NCBI RefSeq assembly: GCF_031143425.1
Contig: NC_090437.1
Coordinates: 1,180,144,863-1,180,208,862, forward strand
DNA: 64,000 nt
Source: Pleurodeles waltl
Lineage: Eukaryota > Chordata > Amphibia > Caudata > Salamandridae
Reading direction: 5' to 3'
Shown piece after piece: positions 1 through 9,831 of this stretch; the stretch's first letter is position 1; every line of letters begins with the position of its first letter. Made by a program: the position numbers and the translations under genes. The notes below the pieces were generated by a model, which ran no database searches, was not told the DNA's origin, and saw nothing but the letters and a program-made list of their open reading frames with translations.

Positions 1-340
1 ACTGGCCAAGTTTCAGGAGACCCAGCGACTGCAGGAGGAACAGTATTTGGGCTTCAGGGAGGAACTCAAATCCATCAATTCCACCCTGGGCACCATTGTA
101 GGGGTGCTGAAGTAACTCGTCAACACCAGGAGGGACACTGTGGCACAACAAGGGGCCCCTGACACTAGCCTGGACGATGAACTGCCCACTACCTCCGCCG
201 GTGCTAGTGGACAGGAGGCACAGCTACAGGACCACCACACCAGCACCCCACCCCCTGCAGAGGGAGAACTACCCCGCAAACGGTCGCTGAGATCCAGGAC
301 AAAGACAGAGAACGATGCCAACACCCCCGCCAAGAAATGA
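1..340 (+). pseudogene. Harbinger SANT-B gene, last exon (C-terminal part), copy 1
   Basis: Partial exon entering from the left edge. It reads LAKFQETQRLQEEQYLGF and continues as a coiled-coil-like stretch matching the copy 2 protein around 7430-7600 (RLQEGQYQGIGEDLQAINTT). A TAA at about 112-114 interrupts the frame where copy 2 reads on. After it the same frame continues through a Gln/Ser/Thr-rich segment to a basic tail (PRKRSLRSRTK) ending near 340. An AATAAA at 527-532 is a plausible poly(A) signal. In the complete copy 3, SANT-B begins with a Myb/SANT-like DNA-binding domain; that part is off the window here. The coil is probably for oligomerisation (inference). Confidence 0.7.
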
Positions 341-828
341 GACCACCCTGATTGTCATCCTGTTGTCCCATCTTGTCACCCTGTCCATTCTTAAACTGCC
401 CCAGCTCCACATCCTATGCCCCTTTGGACAATGCACCTGTGAGACTAATAGACTGGACTCTGCCATGGACATTCCTCCGCCATCACCCCTCACCATTTTA
501 CAACCCCCTCCAATATTGAGCACTTAAATAAACACCCTTGAATCACAAAACAATCAGGAGTCTGTCTGTGATTTTGAAATTGTGTATTAGCAATTACAGT
601 GGCAAAATGCTCATTCAAATGTAATGTCAACATACCTATGTCACACAGCTATAGTCCATGAGGAAACAAAGCAGATGTCACACAGTGGGACCCACATCTG
701 TGAAATCGTAAGGGAAAGTGACAACTCAGTGACCATACACTGGGTGAAAATGACAGACAGTAGAGAGGCAGTACATTTAAATCAGATGTAGCAGGCAGTG
801 TTGTCTTCTAACCTGTGTCTCACTGGAA

Positions 829-1954
829 TTATTGCAGGATCACCGTGTTCCTGTTGTCGATGTCCTCTTCTTCTGCTTTCTCGTCTTCACTGTCCACAGG
901 CTCCACAGCTGCCACAACACCTCCATCCGGACCATCCTCCTGCAGAAAAGGCACCTGTTGTCGCAAAGCCAAGTTGTGAAGCATACAGCAGGCCACGATG
1001 ATCTGGCATACATTGATTGGTGAGTAGAATAGGGAACCACCTGTCATATGGAGGCACCGTAACCTGGCCCTGAGGAGGCCGAAGGTCCGCCCTATAATCC
1101 TCCTAGTCTGCCCATGGGCCTCATTTTAGCATTCCTCTGCCCTTTTCCTGGGATTCCTCACTGGGGTCAGCAGCCATGACAGGTTGGGGTAACCAGAGTC
1201 ACCTGCAAATGGCGAGGGACAACTGTTAGACACACACGAACTCATAGGGACATCCACAGACCCAGACAACTATTCCCACTGTATTGGGTCCATGTGCTCA
1301 CCTAATAGCCACACCCGGTGCCACTGGAGTTGCCCCATCACATAAGGGATGCTGCTATTCCGCAGGATGTAAGCGTCATGCACTGAGCCAGGGAATTTGG
1401 CATTAACATGGGAGATGTACTGGTCTGCCAAACACACCATCTGCACATTCATGGAATGGTAACTGTTCTGGTTTCTGTACACCTGTTCACTCCTGCGGGG
1501 GGGTACCAAGGCCACCTTTGTCCCATCAATGGCACCTATGATAATGAGGATATGTCCCAGGGCATAGAAATCACTTTTCACTGTAAGCAAATCCTCCACC
1601 TGAGGGAAAATGATGTAGCTCTGCATGTGTTTCAGCAGGGCAGACAACACTCTGGACAACACGTTGGAAAACATAGGCTGGGACATCCCTGATGCTATGG
1701 CCACTGTAATTTGAAAAGACCCACTTGCTAGGAAATGGAGTACTGACAGCACCTGCACTTGAGGGGGGATTCCTGTGGGATGGCGGATAGCTGACATCAG
1801 GTCTGGCTCCAACTGGGCACACAGTTCACGGATTGTGGCTCGATCAAGCCTCTAGGTGATGATCACATGTCCCTCCTCCATCGTCAACAGGTCCACCAGC
1901 GGTCTGTACACCGGAGGATGCCTCCATCTCCTCACATGCCCCAGCGGACGGTGC
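829..1954 (-). pseudogene. Harbinger transposase (DDE), exons 2 and 3, copy 1
   Basis: PIF/Harbinger transposase, the nuclease that cuts and joins element ends. Exon 2 is 1954-1302 and exon 3 is 1202-829. The acceptor at 1955-1956 follows TTCTCCTCCAT, and the small intron 1301-1203 has GTGAGC and TTGCAG borders. First catalytic Asp is in GAIDGTKVAL, second in PGSVHDAYILRNS. The third residue, Glu in copies 2 and 3 (FERTFGLL and IECTIGLL), is Gly here (IIGRTFGLL). Two in-frame stops are seen: TAG near 1855 where copies 2 and 3 have Tyr in ITYRL/VTYRL, and TAA near 1126 before NEAHG. The C-terminus is acidic (DSEDEKAEEEDID). Clearly inactive. Confidence 0.9.
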
Positions 1955-2386
1955 CTATGGAGGAGAACAGCGAGCAGAGAGTCAACCAACTCTGAGGTAC
2001 GTAGACACAGCTTACTCTGAAAATATTAGCAATTAGAAATTAGCCTGTATGGATGTTTAGGCAAGGCCTACATATGTGTGACGCAGTCAAAAATAATGCC
2101 ATGTGGGCCCATGAAATGGCGGCTGCCTGACCTGTAAAGTGGGACAAGGGGATATGAGGTAACTGCGCTGGCGTTGTACACCGTAGCGGTAGGCGGTTGA
2201 AGACAGCGGCGCAATCCTGCGTTGGTTAACATTGGACCCTATGGGTCCCAGGAGCCAATGACGATGTACGCCAGCGACGGTACGCACCGCCGCGGACGTG
2301 ACCGCCATTTTCTCTCGGTTTAATCACTTGATACCTGAGAGGACCTACACTGCAAGTGCTGCTGTGACCTCAGTCTGGAAGAGACA

Positions 2387-2967
2387 ATGGCTCGTGTGTC
2401 TGGGAAAGGGCCCCTGCCTTCAGCACGGAGGAGTTGGAGAAACTAGTGGATGGGGTCCTCCCCCAGTACACGCTACTCTACGGTCCTCCAGACAAACAGG
2501 TAAGTACACTGTGAGCATGCTGTATGGGCAATGCCTGTGTGGAATGGTGTGGATGAAAGATAGAGGGGGTGAGAACGAGGCGTGCAAGAAAAGACGGTGA
2601 GTGCATGTGCGTCATGGCAAGGGTAGGGATGCGGGCCAATGACTGTGACGGTGCGGGTGGTAATATCTTCTCCTTTTCCCCTGTACTATCCCTGTAGGTC
2701 AGCGCCCACCAGAAGAAGGACATGTGGCGTGCCATCGCCGAGAAAGTTCGGACCCTGGGGATCTACCACAGATGGAGCACCCACTGCCGGAAAAGATGGG
2801 AGGACATTCGCCGCTGGAGCAAGAAGACAGCGGAAGCCCAGCTGGGGATGGCCTCCCAATGTGGGAGGGGTGCCGTCGCACCATGACCCCCCTGATGTTC
2901 AGGATCCTGGCGGTGGCGTACCCGGAGTTGGATGGGCGCTTGAGGGCATCACAGCAGCAACAAGAGG
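2387..2967 (+). pseudogene. Harbinger SANT-A (Myb/SANT-like) gene, exons 1-2, copy 1
   Basis: Myb/SANT-like DNA-binding protein of the element. Exon 1 is 2387-2499 (ATGGCTCGTG; donor GTAAGT). Exon 2 is 2698-2967 (acceptor CTGTAG; donor GTGAGT). Exon 2 reads VSAHQKKDMWRAIAEKV then HCRKRWEDIRRW, the tryptophan-spaced helices of the fold. Compared with copy 2, exon 1 has lost one G soon after the ATG (GTGTCTGGGAAAGG against GTGACTGGGGAAAGG), so the frame shifts at codon 6. A second one-base loss near 2872 shifts out of the MTPLMFRILAVAYPELDGR tail. The rest of the gene is not clear past 3060, where a tandem array starts. It lies antisense to the transposase, in what would be transposase intron 1. 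Confidence 0.8.
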
Positions 2968-3096
2968 GTGAGTACACTCTCATTCTGCTGATACAGCGCG
3001 CATTGGAGGAGTCTGGGTGGAGGAGGTGGGCTGTGGGTTCCGCCAGCACCACCGCAGGACAGTGAGCTCCAATGATTACTACGCTAATGAGGCCGC

Positions 3097-3392
3097 CACG
3101 GGCAGGATGAAGCACTCTGGGCACCAAGCCCCCTCCAGCACCAGCGGAGAAAAGCATCCACTACCTCAGTCCTTGGCAGGATGAAGCACTCTGGGCACAA
3201 AGCCCCCTCCAGAACCAGTGGAGAACAACATCCACTACCTCAGTCCTTGGCAGGATGAAGCACTCTGGGCACAAAGCCCCCTCCAGAACCAGTGGAGATT
3301 CACATCCACTACTTCAGTCCTTGGCAGGATGAAGCACTCTGGGCACAAAGCCCCCTCCAGAACCAGTAGAGACTGTTATCCACTTGAGAGAC
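3097..3392 (+). repeat. Tandem array, 4 units of 74 bp
   Basis: The motif CCTTGGCAGGATGAAGCACT starts at 3171, 3245 and 3319, with a diverged first unit at 3097, giving an exact 74-bp period. It is followed at 3382-3500 by two partial units carrying GAGAGACTGTGGCTTTGCAC, the core of the 82-bp array in copy 2. It sits between SANT-A and the terminal repeat. Confidence 0.95.
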
Positions 3393-3962
3393 TGTGGCTT
3401 TGCACTCCCCAGGATTGAACAGTGAGCAAACCACCCACTGTAGAGACTTGAGAGACTGTGGCTTTGCACTCTCCAGGATACATCAATGGAAATGGAGCCC
3501 CCTCGTGGATCTGGCGTCGTGCACTCATCTGGCTGAGGTGCCCCCCCTTCCCTTCCCCCTGAGGTGCCTGTTTTATTTCTATCTGATGCCCCTGCAGTGT
3601 TCTCTCCGTCTTGTTCGGGTATCTTGTGTGGGCTTCGCCCATGCCTTTTGGGCCCAGTGGTCCACAGACTATGATGGTGGAATACCTTGGACTTGTGTTC
3701 TTGGTGTATATAATTATTCATAGTGTAAATGTGTATATATGTAAATATTTTTGATTCCTGTATTTGAATATATTACAATCATTCGACTCATTTCCTTTTG
3801 TCCTTGCATTCTTCCAAGAGGGGCTGGGGGATGTAACTGTGATATATCAATATGTATTGGTGTGTGTGTTGTTGTGGGTGAGGGTGGGGGTGTTGCATAT
3901 TGCGTGTGTGTGTCACTGTTTTTTCCCTCCCCCCTCTCCTGAGTCGTAGGTGCAGTACTCAC

Positions 3963-4029
3963 CGTGGTCTTCGCCGCCGGCGTTCGTGCTTGCGCTTTAA
4001 CACCGACCGCCATGGTTGTAATGACCACC
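3963..4029 (-). other. Terminal inverted repeat with remnant of transposase exon 1, copy 1
   Basis: Reading on the minus strand, the end starts GGTGGTCATTACAACCATGG and continues CGGTCGGTG, matching the end of copy 2 at 13961-13989. Inward of it, GACCACG followed by GTGAGTACTGCACC (donor at 3962-3961) matches the exon 1 donor of copy 3 (GATGACG, GTAAGTACCGCAACC). The promoter and start codon seen in copies 2 and 3 are missing, so the terminal repeat is fused almost directly to the end of exon 1. Confidence 0.7.
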
Positions 4030-5819
4030 AAAGTCTCTTTCAAGCACTAAGTACCTGGTTCGTGTGAAGAATCTCTGCGAAGGGCTGCAGAGGAGGAGAT
4101 GCATGGAAACCAAGGGGTGTGCGTTGATTTCTCAGGTGGCACACGGCAATGCGTCGTTTAGTTTTCATGCAAGGATGGCTGTGCATCGATTTCTGGCGCT
4201 CGGTCATGGATCCTCTTCGGGTTGTGGGGTTTTCAGATGCCCTGGGGATGGTGCGTGGACTTCCTGAGCTGGCAGGACAAAGTCACATCACCTGCGTCGA
4301 TCCAGTGGGCGTTGTGGCGAATTTTCTACCACAAGACAGGTGCTGCGTCGATTCCTCTCTGGAGGAGTGGGCCGTGCATTGCATTTCCAGTCACTACGCT
4401 GGTGCTGAGTCAATCTTCTTGTTGCGAAGTCTGGTTGCATCATTCCGGTTCAGCATGCAGTGAAATTTTCACTGTGGTGCAGGCTGTGCGTCATTTCTGG
4501 CAGACTGTGCATCGAATTCCACCGCACAAGGAGTCCTTTTTGAAGAGATGAAGTCTTTTTGGTCCTGAAACTTCAGGGAACAGGAGGAAAACCCTATCCA
4601 AGCCCTTGGAGAGCACTTCTTCACCTCAGCCAGAGAGCAGCAAGGCAGCAGGGCAACAGCAAGGCAGCAGTCCTTCACAGAAAGCAGTTAGGTGAGTCCT
4701 TTGGGCAGCCAAGCAGTTCTTCTTGGCAGGATGCAGGTTCTTGTTACAAGTTTCTTCTCCAGGAAGTGTCTGAGTTGGAAGGCCCTGTTTATATACCCAA
4801 ATGTGCCTTTGAAGTGGGGGGAGACTTCAAAGAGTGGCTTAGAAGTGCACCAGGTCTCCTTTCAGTTCAATCATGTCTGCCAGGGTCCCAGTAGGGGTGT
4901 GGCAGTCCTTTGTGTGAGAGCAGACCCTCCACCCTCCTAGCCCAGGAAGACCCATTCAAAATGCAGATGTATGCACGTGAGGCTGAGTATCCTGTGTTTG
5001 GGGTGTGTCTGAGTGAATGCATAAGGAGCTGTTAACTAAACCCAGCCAGACATGGATTGTAAGGCACAGAAAGATTTAAGTGCAGAGAAATGCTCTCTTT
5101 CTAAAAGTGGCATTTCTAAAATAGTAATAATAAATCCAACTTCACCAGTCAGCAGGATTTTACATCACCATTCTGGCCATACTAAATATGACCTGCCTAC
5201 TCCTTTCAGGTCAGCAGCTACCACTCAAACAATGTATGAGGGCAGCCCCAATGTTAGCCTATGAAGGGAGCAGGCCTCACAGCAGTGTAAAAACAAATTT
5301 AGGAGTTTTACACTACCAGGACATGTAAACTACATAGGGACATGTCCTGCCTTTCGCCTACACAGCACCCTGCCCTATGGGTTACCTGGGGCATACCTTA
5401 GGGGTGTCTTATATGTAGAAAAAGGGGTGTTTTAGGCTTGGCAAGTACTTTTAAATGCCAAGTCGAATTGGCAGTGAAACTGCACACACAGGCCTTGCAA
5501 TGGCAGGCCTGAGACAAGTTTAAGGGGCTACTTAAGTGGGTGGCACAATCAGTGCTGCAGGCCCACTAGTAGCATTTAATCTACAGGCACTGGGCATATA
5601 TAATGCACTCTTCTAGGGACTTATAAGTAAATTAAATAGTCCAATTGGGTATGATCCAATGTTACCATGTTTAAAGGGAGAAAGCATATGCACTTTAGCA
5701 CTGGTTAGCAGTGGTAAAGTGTGCTGAGTCTAAAAAGCAGCAAAAACAGTATCTCAAAAGTAGAGAGAGGCAGGCAAAAAGTTAGGGGTGACCACCCTAA
5801 GGCTGCCAGGTCTACCACA
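4030..5819 (-). mobile_element. LTR 1 of a Gmr1-like/gypsy family (minus orientation)
   Basis: Read on the minus strand it starts at 5819 with TGTGGTAGACCTGGCAGCCT, closely matching the starts of the LTRs at 45783 and 48657 and the LTR ending at 28652. Further in, 4940-5250 is a clear relative of 27790-28050: both share the TGCAGAGAAATGC stretch and the AAAAGTGGCATT then AAATCCAAC order. No internal domains belong to it, so it is a solitary or truncated LTR. The left end is not defined: 4030 is where Harbinger copy 1 stops, and no LTR-like terminus is seen there. Confidence 0.65.
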
Positions 5820-7094
5820 AGTCATATGGGTAGTCTCATATCCTCTACCCAGTATTGATGATATAATCACAGGTTTTTCTAGATCAAAGGTGTTCAGTAA
5901 CATTGACTTGGCATCAGCCTATCACCAGGTTGAATCATATCATACAAGCTGACACTTATTGGCATTTGTTTCACTGATTGGTACCTTCTAGTTTAGGAGA
6001 ATGCCATTCGGATTGGCTTCAGCTGCATCCGTTTTTCAACGTATCATGGAATCAGTCATACAGGGGGTTAAAGGTGTTGTCACATTCCAAGATGACATAG
6101 CAATAGCTGCAAGAGATATCCAAGAGTATGACAGAGTGCTACACACAATGCTTGAAAGATTAGACAAGGTAGGAGTACTTGCAAACATTAAGAAGTGCGT
6201 TTTTGCAAAGTCTAGCATGGAACATCTGGGACACACAATTTCTGAGGAAGGTGTTGAACCATGTCCTGGGTTGGTAGATGTTATCAGACAGGCTCCTGTA
6301 TCCGAGTCCAAGAAAGGGGTTTCCTCTTTTCTAGGGGTTTGTGAGTTCCACTCAAAGTTCATTAGGGATTTTGCAGAGAAGACAGAGGGCCACACTTACA
6401 ACAAACTGGTGCAACGTAGTGCTGCAACAAAATCTGCAGTTCTGTGCCAGTTTTGAAATGCAGGGATGCACCGTATTTATAATAATACGGTGCACCCCTT
6501 TGTTTCCCCCTGCACCGGTGCTAAATTAAGCTGTCTTCGCTAACACAAGCATTCTTGCATCAATAGTGCAAGGGTGTCTGCGTTGAGGGGGTAGATTGTT
6601 TATGTACAGGAAGGTGCCCCTTCCTGCACATAAACAATCTACAATGGCAATTGATGCAGTGAAAAGCACCACCGGAACATCAATGAAAGTGACACTCTTG
6701 TAACGCTAAGACCTTGTAAATCTGGCCCAGAGAATTTACGTTTGTTACTCAAGAAGAATATGTTTTTTGAATGGAATGAGAGTTGCAACACATGATTTGA
6801 ATCACTAAAACAAGAAATTGGTTGGGCAAAGGTGTTGGCACCCTTTGGTCCAAATTTTCAATGTTTGATCACGGTGAATGCTAGTAACAGTGGGTTAGGT
6901 GCAACTCTGTCACAATTGACCATAAAGGGGAAAATACTATTGATTTTGCCTCAAAAACTCTAAGGGATGATGAGAAGATGTCCTCTGTCATTGAGATGGA
7001 GTATTTGGCATGCTGGTGGGCAGTAAAACATTTCAAGACATTTGTATGGGGGCAAAAGTTTGCCTTGATGAAAGATCACAAGTCATTAGTAAAG
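5820..7094 (+). pseudogene. Ty3/gypsy pol fragment: reverse transcriptase and RNase H
   Basis: Fragment of a Ty3/gypsy polyprotein, interrupted at 6388-6727 by a foldback element. The first part reads SYPLPSIDDIITGFSRSKVF, then NIDLASAYHQVE, MPFGLASAASVFQRIMES and FQDDIAIAA (the YxDD box as FQDD, as in the pol at 17649-20732). It ends at FAEKTEG. After the insert it resumes with MFFEWNES, FESLKQEIGWAKVLAPFG and an RNase H start (VNASNSGLGATLSQ), then stops and frame breaks to MKDHKSLVK near 7094, where Harbinger sequence begins. No LTR of its own is seen. It is related to, but clearly different from, the 17-22 kb element. Confidence 0.85.
6388..6727. mobile_element. Foldback/MITE-like element, 340 bp
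   Basis: Flanked by exact CAGAG duplications at 6383-6387 and 6728-6732. The ends are inverted repeats, GGCCACACTTACAA against GGCCAGATTTACAA (12 of 14). It interrupts a gypsy reading frame that resumes on the other side, which fixes the borders independently. Inside are two hairpins: TGCACCGTATT at 6467-6477 pairing with 6484-6494, and a 24-bp arm at 6591-6614 pairing with 6619-6642 with one mismatch around a 4-base loop. No coding capacity. The superfamily is not clear to me; a 5-bp duplication does not decide it. Confidence 0.8.
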
Positions 7095-7715
7095 GACAGT
7101 CTGTTACCCAGACACAGTCACACACCACCACAGAGCCTCCCCCCCTCAGGAAACACCACCAGAGCACCCACCCAGCGTACCCATGCCTCTGTCCCCAGGT
7201 AACGTTATTCAGCTGTATGTCCACCTCTACAGGGACCCCAGGGTACACCTCACCCCCAAGACAATCAGAGATCTGGGGTCAGTGGCAGTGGGCACACAGT
7301 TCAGGGGACAGAGGCACAGGACGACAGGGAAACTGGGAGGAGTGCTGTGTGCCAGGGGGAGGATAGGCCCAGGGAACCGACTCTCCAGGAGGCACTCACC
7401 GAGATCCTGGGAGCATACCAACATTCCCAGGATATGCTGGGCCAGATCCTGGCCAACGTGCCAGAGAACAGGCGGCTACAGGAGGGACAGTACCAGGGCA
7501 TTGGGGAGGACTTGCAGGCCATTAACACCACCCTGGTCTCCATTGCAGGGGTGCTGGCAGACATGGCCAACACTATCAGGGAGGCAGTCTTACAACAGTG
7601 GGCCCCTGCCACTAGCCAGACTACTGAACTGCCCTCCACCTCCACTGCCACTATTAGACAGGAGGCCCGCCACAGGAACAACAGGCCACCAGCACCCCAC
7701 CCCCTGCAGAAATAG
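7095..7715 (+). pseudogene. Harbinger SANT-B gene, last exon, copy 2
   Basis: C-terminal part of the second Myb/SANT-like gene. A Ser/Gly/Glu-rich stretch (SGSGHTVQGTEAQDDRETGR) leads into LQEALTEILGAYQHSQDMLG and RLQEGQYQGIGEDLQAINTT, heptad-like and likely coiled coil. It then reads ATSQTTELPSTSTATIRQEA and ends at 7715; the basic tail seen in copy 1 is shifted out of frame here. The first 250 bp are Pro/Thr-rich with frame breaks. An AATAAA at 7975-7980 could serve as its poly(A) signal, between it and the convergent transposase. The DNA-binding exon is missing because the element is truncated. Confidence 0.7.
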
Positions 7716-8270
7716 AACTACCACGCAAATATTCCCGCAATCCAAGCAGAAGCCAGAGACTATTGCCAAGAACTCCTCCAGGAAACAAGACACTCCTGAT
7801 TTTCACTCTTGTATCCCACTTTGTCACCATGACCACCTTGAACTGCCATTGCTCCCCTTCATATGTATCCCTGGACAATGCACCTGTGCTACAAATAGAC
7901 TGGAACCATACCCTGGACTTTCCTCCATCCTCTCCCCAGCCCATTGCACTTCCCCCTTTTCTTCATAGCACTTCAATAAACACACTTTGAAAAAATACAA
8001 GTATGGAGTATGTCAAATGATTTAAGTATGTATTCGTTTTACAAGGTTAAAACATTGCAAATCAACTCTACAGTAATGTGCACATAGGATAGACCCGTAG
8101 TTGACTGCAGTGAACACACCACGAGCGAATGTGGGGCACCAACATTTGAAAAAAGAGTTGCCAAAGGGTACAGTGAGTAGGCATAGAAGTGGGAAAGCAC
8201 AGACTGCCAGTGACAATGTGAAACAAACAAATGACAATGAAATGTGACGTTATACTGTCTTACCTGTGTG

Positions 8271-9387
8271 TCATTGTAAGTATTGTCGAATCACTGCAGT
8301 TCTGTTGTCCTCATCCTCATCCTCTGCCTCCTCATCTTCACTGTCCACAGGGTCCACTGCTACCACACGGCCATCTTCAGCCTCCTCCTCCTGCAGAAAA
8401 GGCACATGGCGTCTCAAGGTAATGTTATGCAACATGCAGCATGCCACAATTATCTGGCAGACCTTCTTGGGTACGTAGCACAGGGATCTACCTGTTAGAT
8501 GGAGGGACCAAAACCTGGCCTTCAGAAGGCCAAAGGTACGTTCAAAGATCTTTCTTGTTCACCCAGGTGCCTCCCTGTAACATTCCTCTGCCCTTGTCCT
8601 AGGATTCCTCACAGGGGTCAGTAGCCATGATAGGTTGGGGTAACCTGAGTCACCTGCAAATATTGAGGGACATTTAGCCACACATTATGCCATATCGCCC
8701 ACACCATACCCATACACCGACATCCACTGGGTGGGAACCAGGGCTCACCTATTAGCCACACCCTGTGCCTCTGTAGTTGGGCCATCACATTTGGGATGCT
8801 GCTATTCCTCAGGATAAAGGCATCATGCACATTTGCATTGACGTGGGAGATGCACTGGTCCACCAGGCACACCATCTGGACATTCATTGAGTGAAACTCT
8901 TACCATTTCTGTACACATGTTCATTTTGCCAGGGGGAACAAATGCAAGATGTGTGCCATCAATTGCCCCAGTGATGTTGGGGATATGTCCCATTGCATAG
9001 AAGTCAGCCTTCACTGTGGCCAAATCCTCCACCTGGGGGAAAACAATGTAGCTACACATGTGTTTAATCAGGGCATCCAGCACTCTTGTATGCACGTTTG
9101 AGAACATTGGCTGTGACATTCCTGCTGCCAAGCCCACTGTCACTTGGAAAGAACCAGTTGCCAAGAAACAGAGCACAGACAGGACTTGCACAAGAGGGGG
9201 GATCCCAGTGGGGTGATGGGTAGCAGATATAAGGTCAGGCTCCAGTTGGGCACACAGCTCTGTGATTGTGGTCCTGTCCAGTCTATAGGTGAGTATTGTG
9301 TGCCTGTCCTCCAATGTAGCTAAGTCCACCAGGGGTCTGTACGGGGGGGTATGTCTCCATCTCATATTCATCCGCAGCGGTAGCAAT
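8271..9387 (-). pseudogene. Harbinger transposase (DDE), exons 2 and 3, copy 2
   Basis: Exon 2 is 9387-8749 and exon 3 is 8653-8271, with GTGAGC and TTGCAG at the small intron and a pyrimidine-rich stretch plus CTATAG before exon 2. Exon 2 starts with the basic segment LRMNMRWRHTPPYRPLVDLA. Catalytic Asp residues are in GAIDGTHLAFVPP and VHDAFILRNSS, and the Glu in FERTFGLLKARF is kept. A frameshift near 8930 breaks the frame after VPPG. About 15 bases (KFPGS in the other copies) are deleted before the second Asp, and a TGA lies where copy 3 has Arg in HGRTRR. The C-terminus is acidic (DSEDEEAEDEDEDN). Inactive, but with all three catalytic residues readable. Confidence 0.9.
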
Positions 9388-9831
9388 CTATAGGGCAAAA
9401 GAGTGAGGAGCCGGTCACAAACTGTACATTGTAGCCACAACAGTGCAATGCATGATGTTAACTTGAAATGTATCAGTGGCATCTGTCCTGTAGGTACAAT
9501 TGTGAACTGTGATGCAGTTATAATACAGGGCCTGCCCCCCCTAAAATGGCGTCTGCCTGTCCTGTGTGGAGGGACAGGTGGAAGTGAGGCAATTTCGCTG
9601 ACGTTGTGCACCGTTGCGGGAGGCAGTCAGGAACTGCTGTGCAATGCCTCATTGGACAATATTGGGCCCTATGGGGTACAGTTGCCAATGGTGATGTACG
9701 CTGGTGGCGACAGTATGCACCGCCGCAGACGTCACCGCCATTTTCTATTTGTTCACTCACGTGCTACCTGACCTTCAACAGGAGAGGACCTACACTGCAT
9801 GTGCTGCTGTGACCTACGTCTGGAACCGACC

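Larger units (their letters stand above)
1..4029 (-). mobile_element. Harbinger DNA transposon copy 1 (left side beyond the window)
   Basis: Same gene plan as the complete copy at 38284-44779, in the opposite orientation. In window order it holds the last exon of SANT-B (plus), transposase exons 3 and 2 (minus), SANT-A (plus), a tandem array, a remnant of transposase exon 1 and the terminal repeat. The end at 4001-4029 reads CACCGACCGCCATGGTTGTA plus nine bases, the same end as copy 2 at 13961-13989. All three genes are broken. No flanking duplication can be checked because the other end is outside the window. The sequence right after it is LTR, so the element may have inserted into that LTR (inference). 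Confidence 0.85.

Noticed and set aside
1921..2386. A simple bidirectional promoter from which transposase and SANT-A diverge
   Set aside because: A conserved splice acceptor at the start of transposase exon 2 in all three copies, and a phase-matching exon 1 at the terminal repeat, make it more likely that the transposase starts at the element end. An extra internal start is not excluded.
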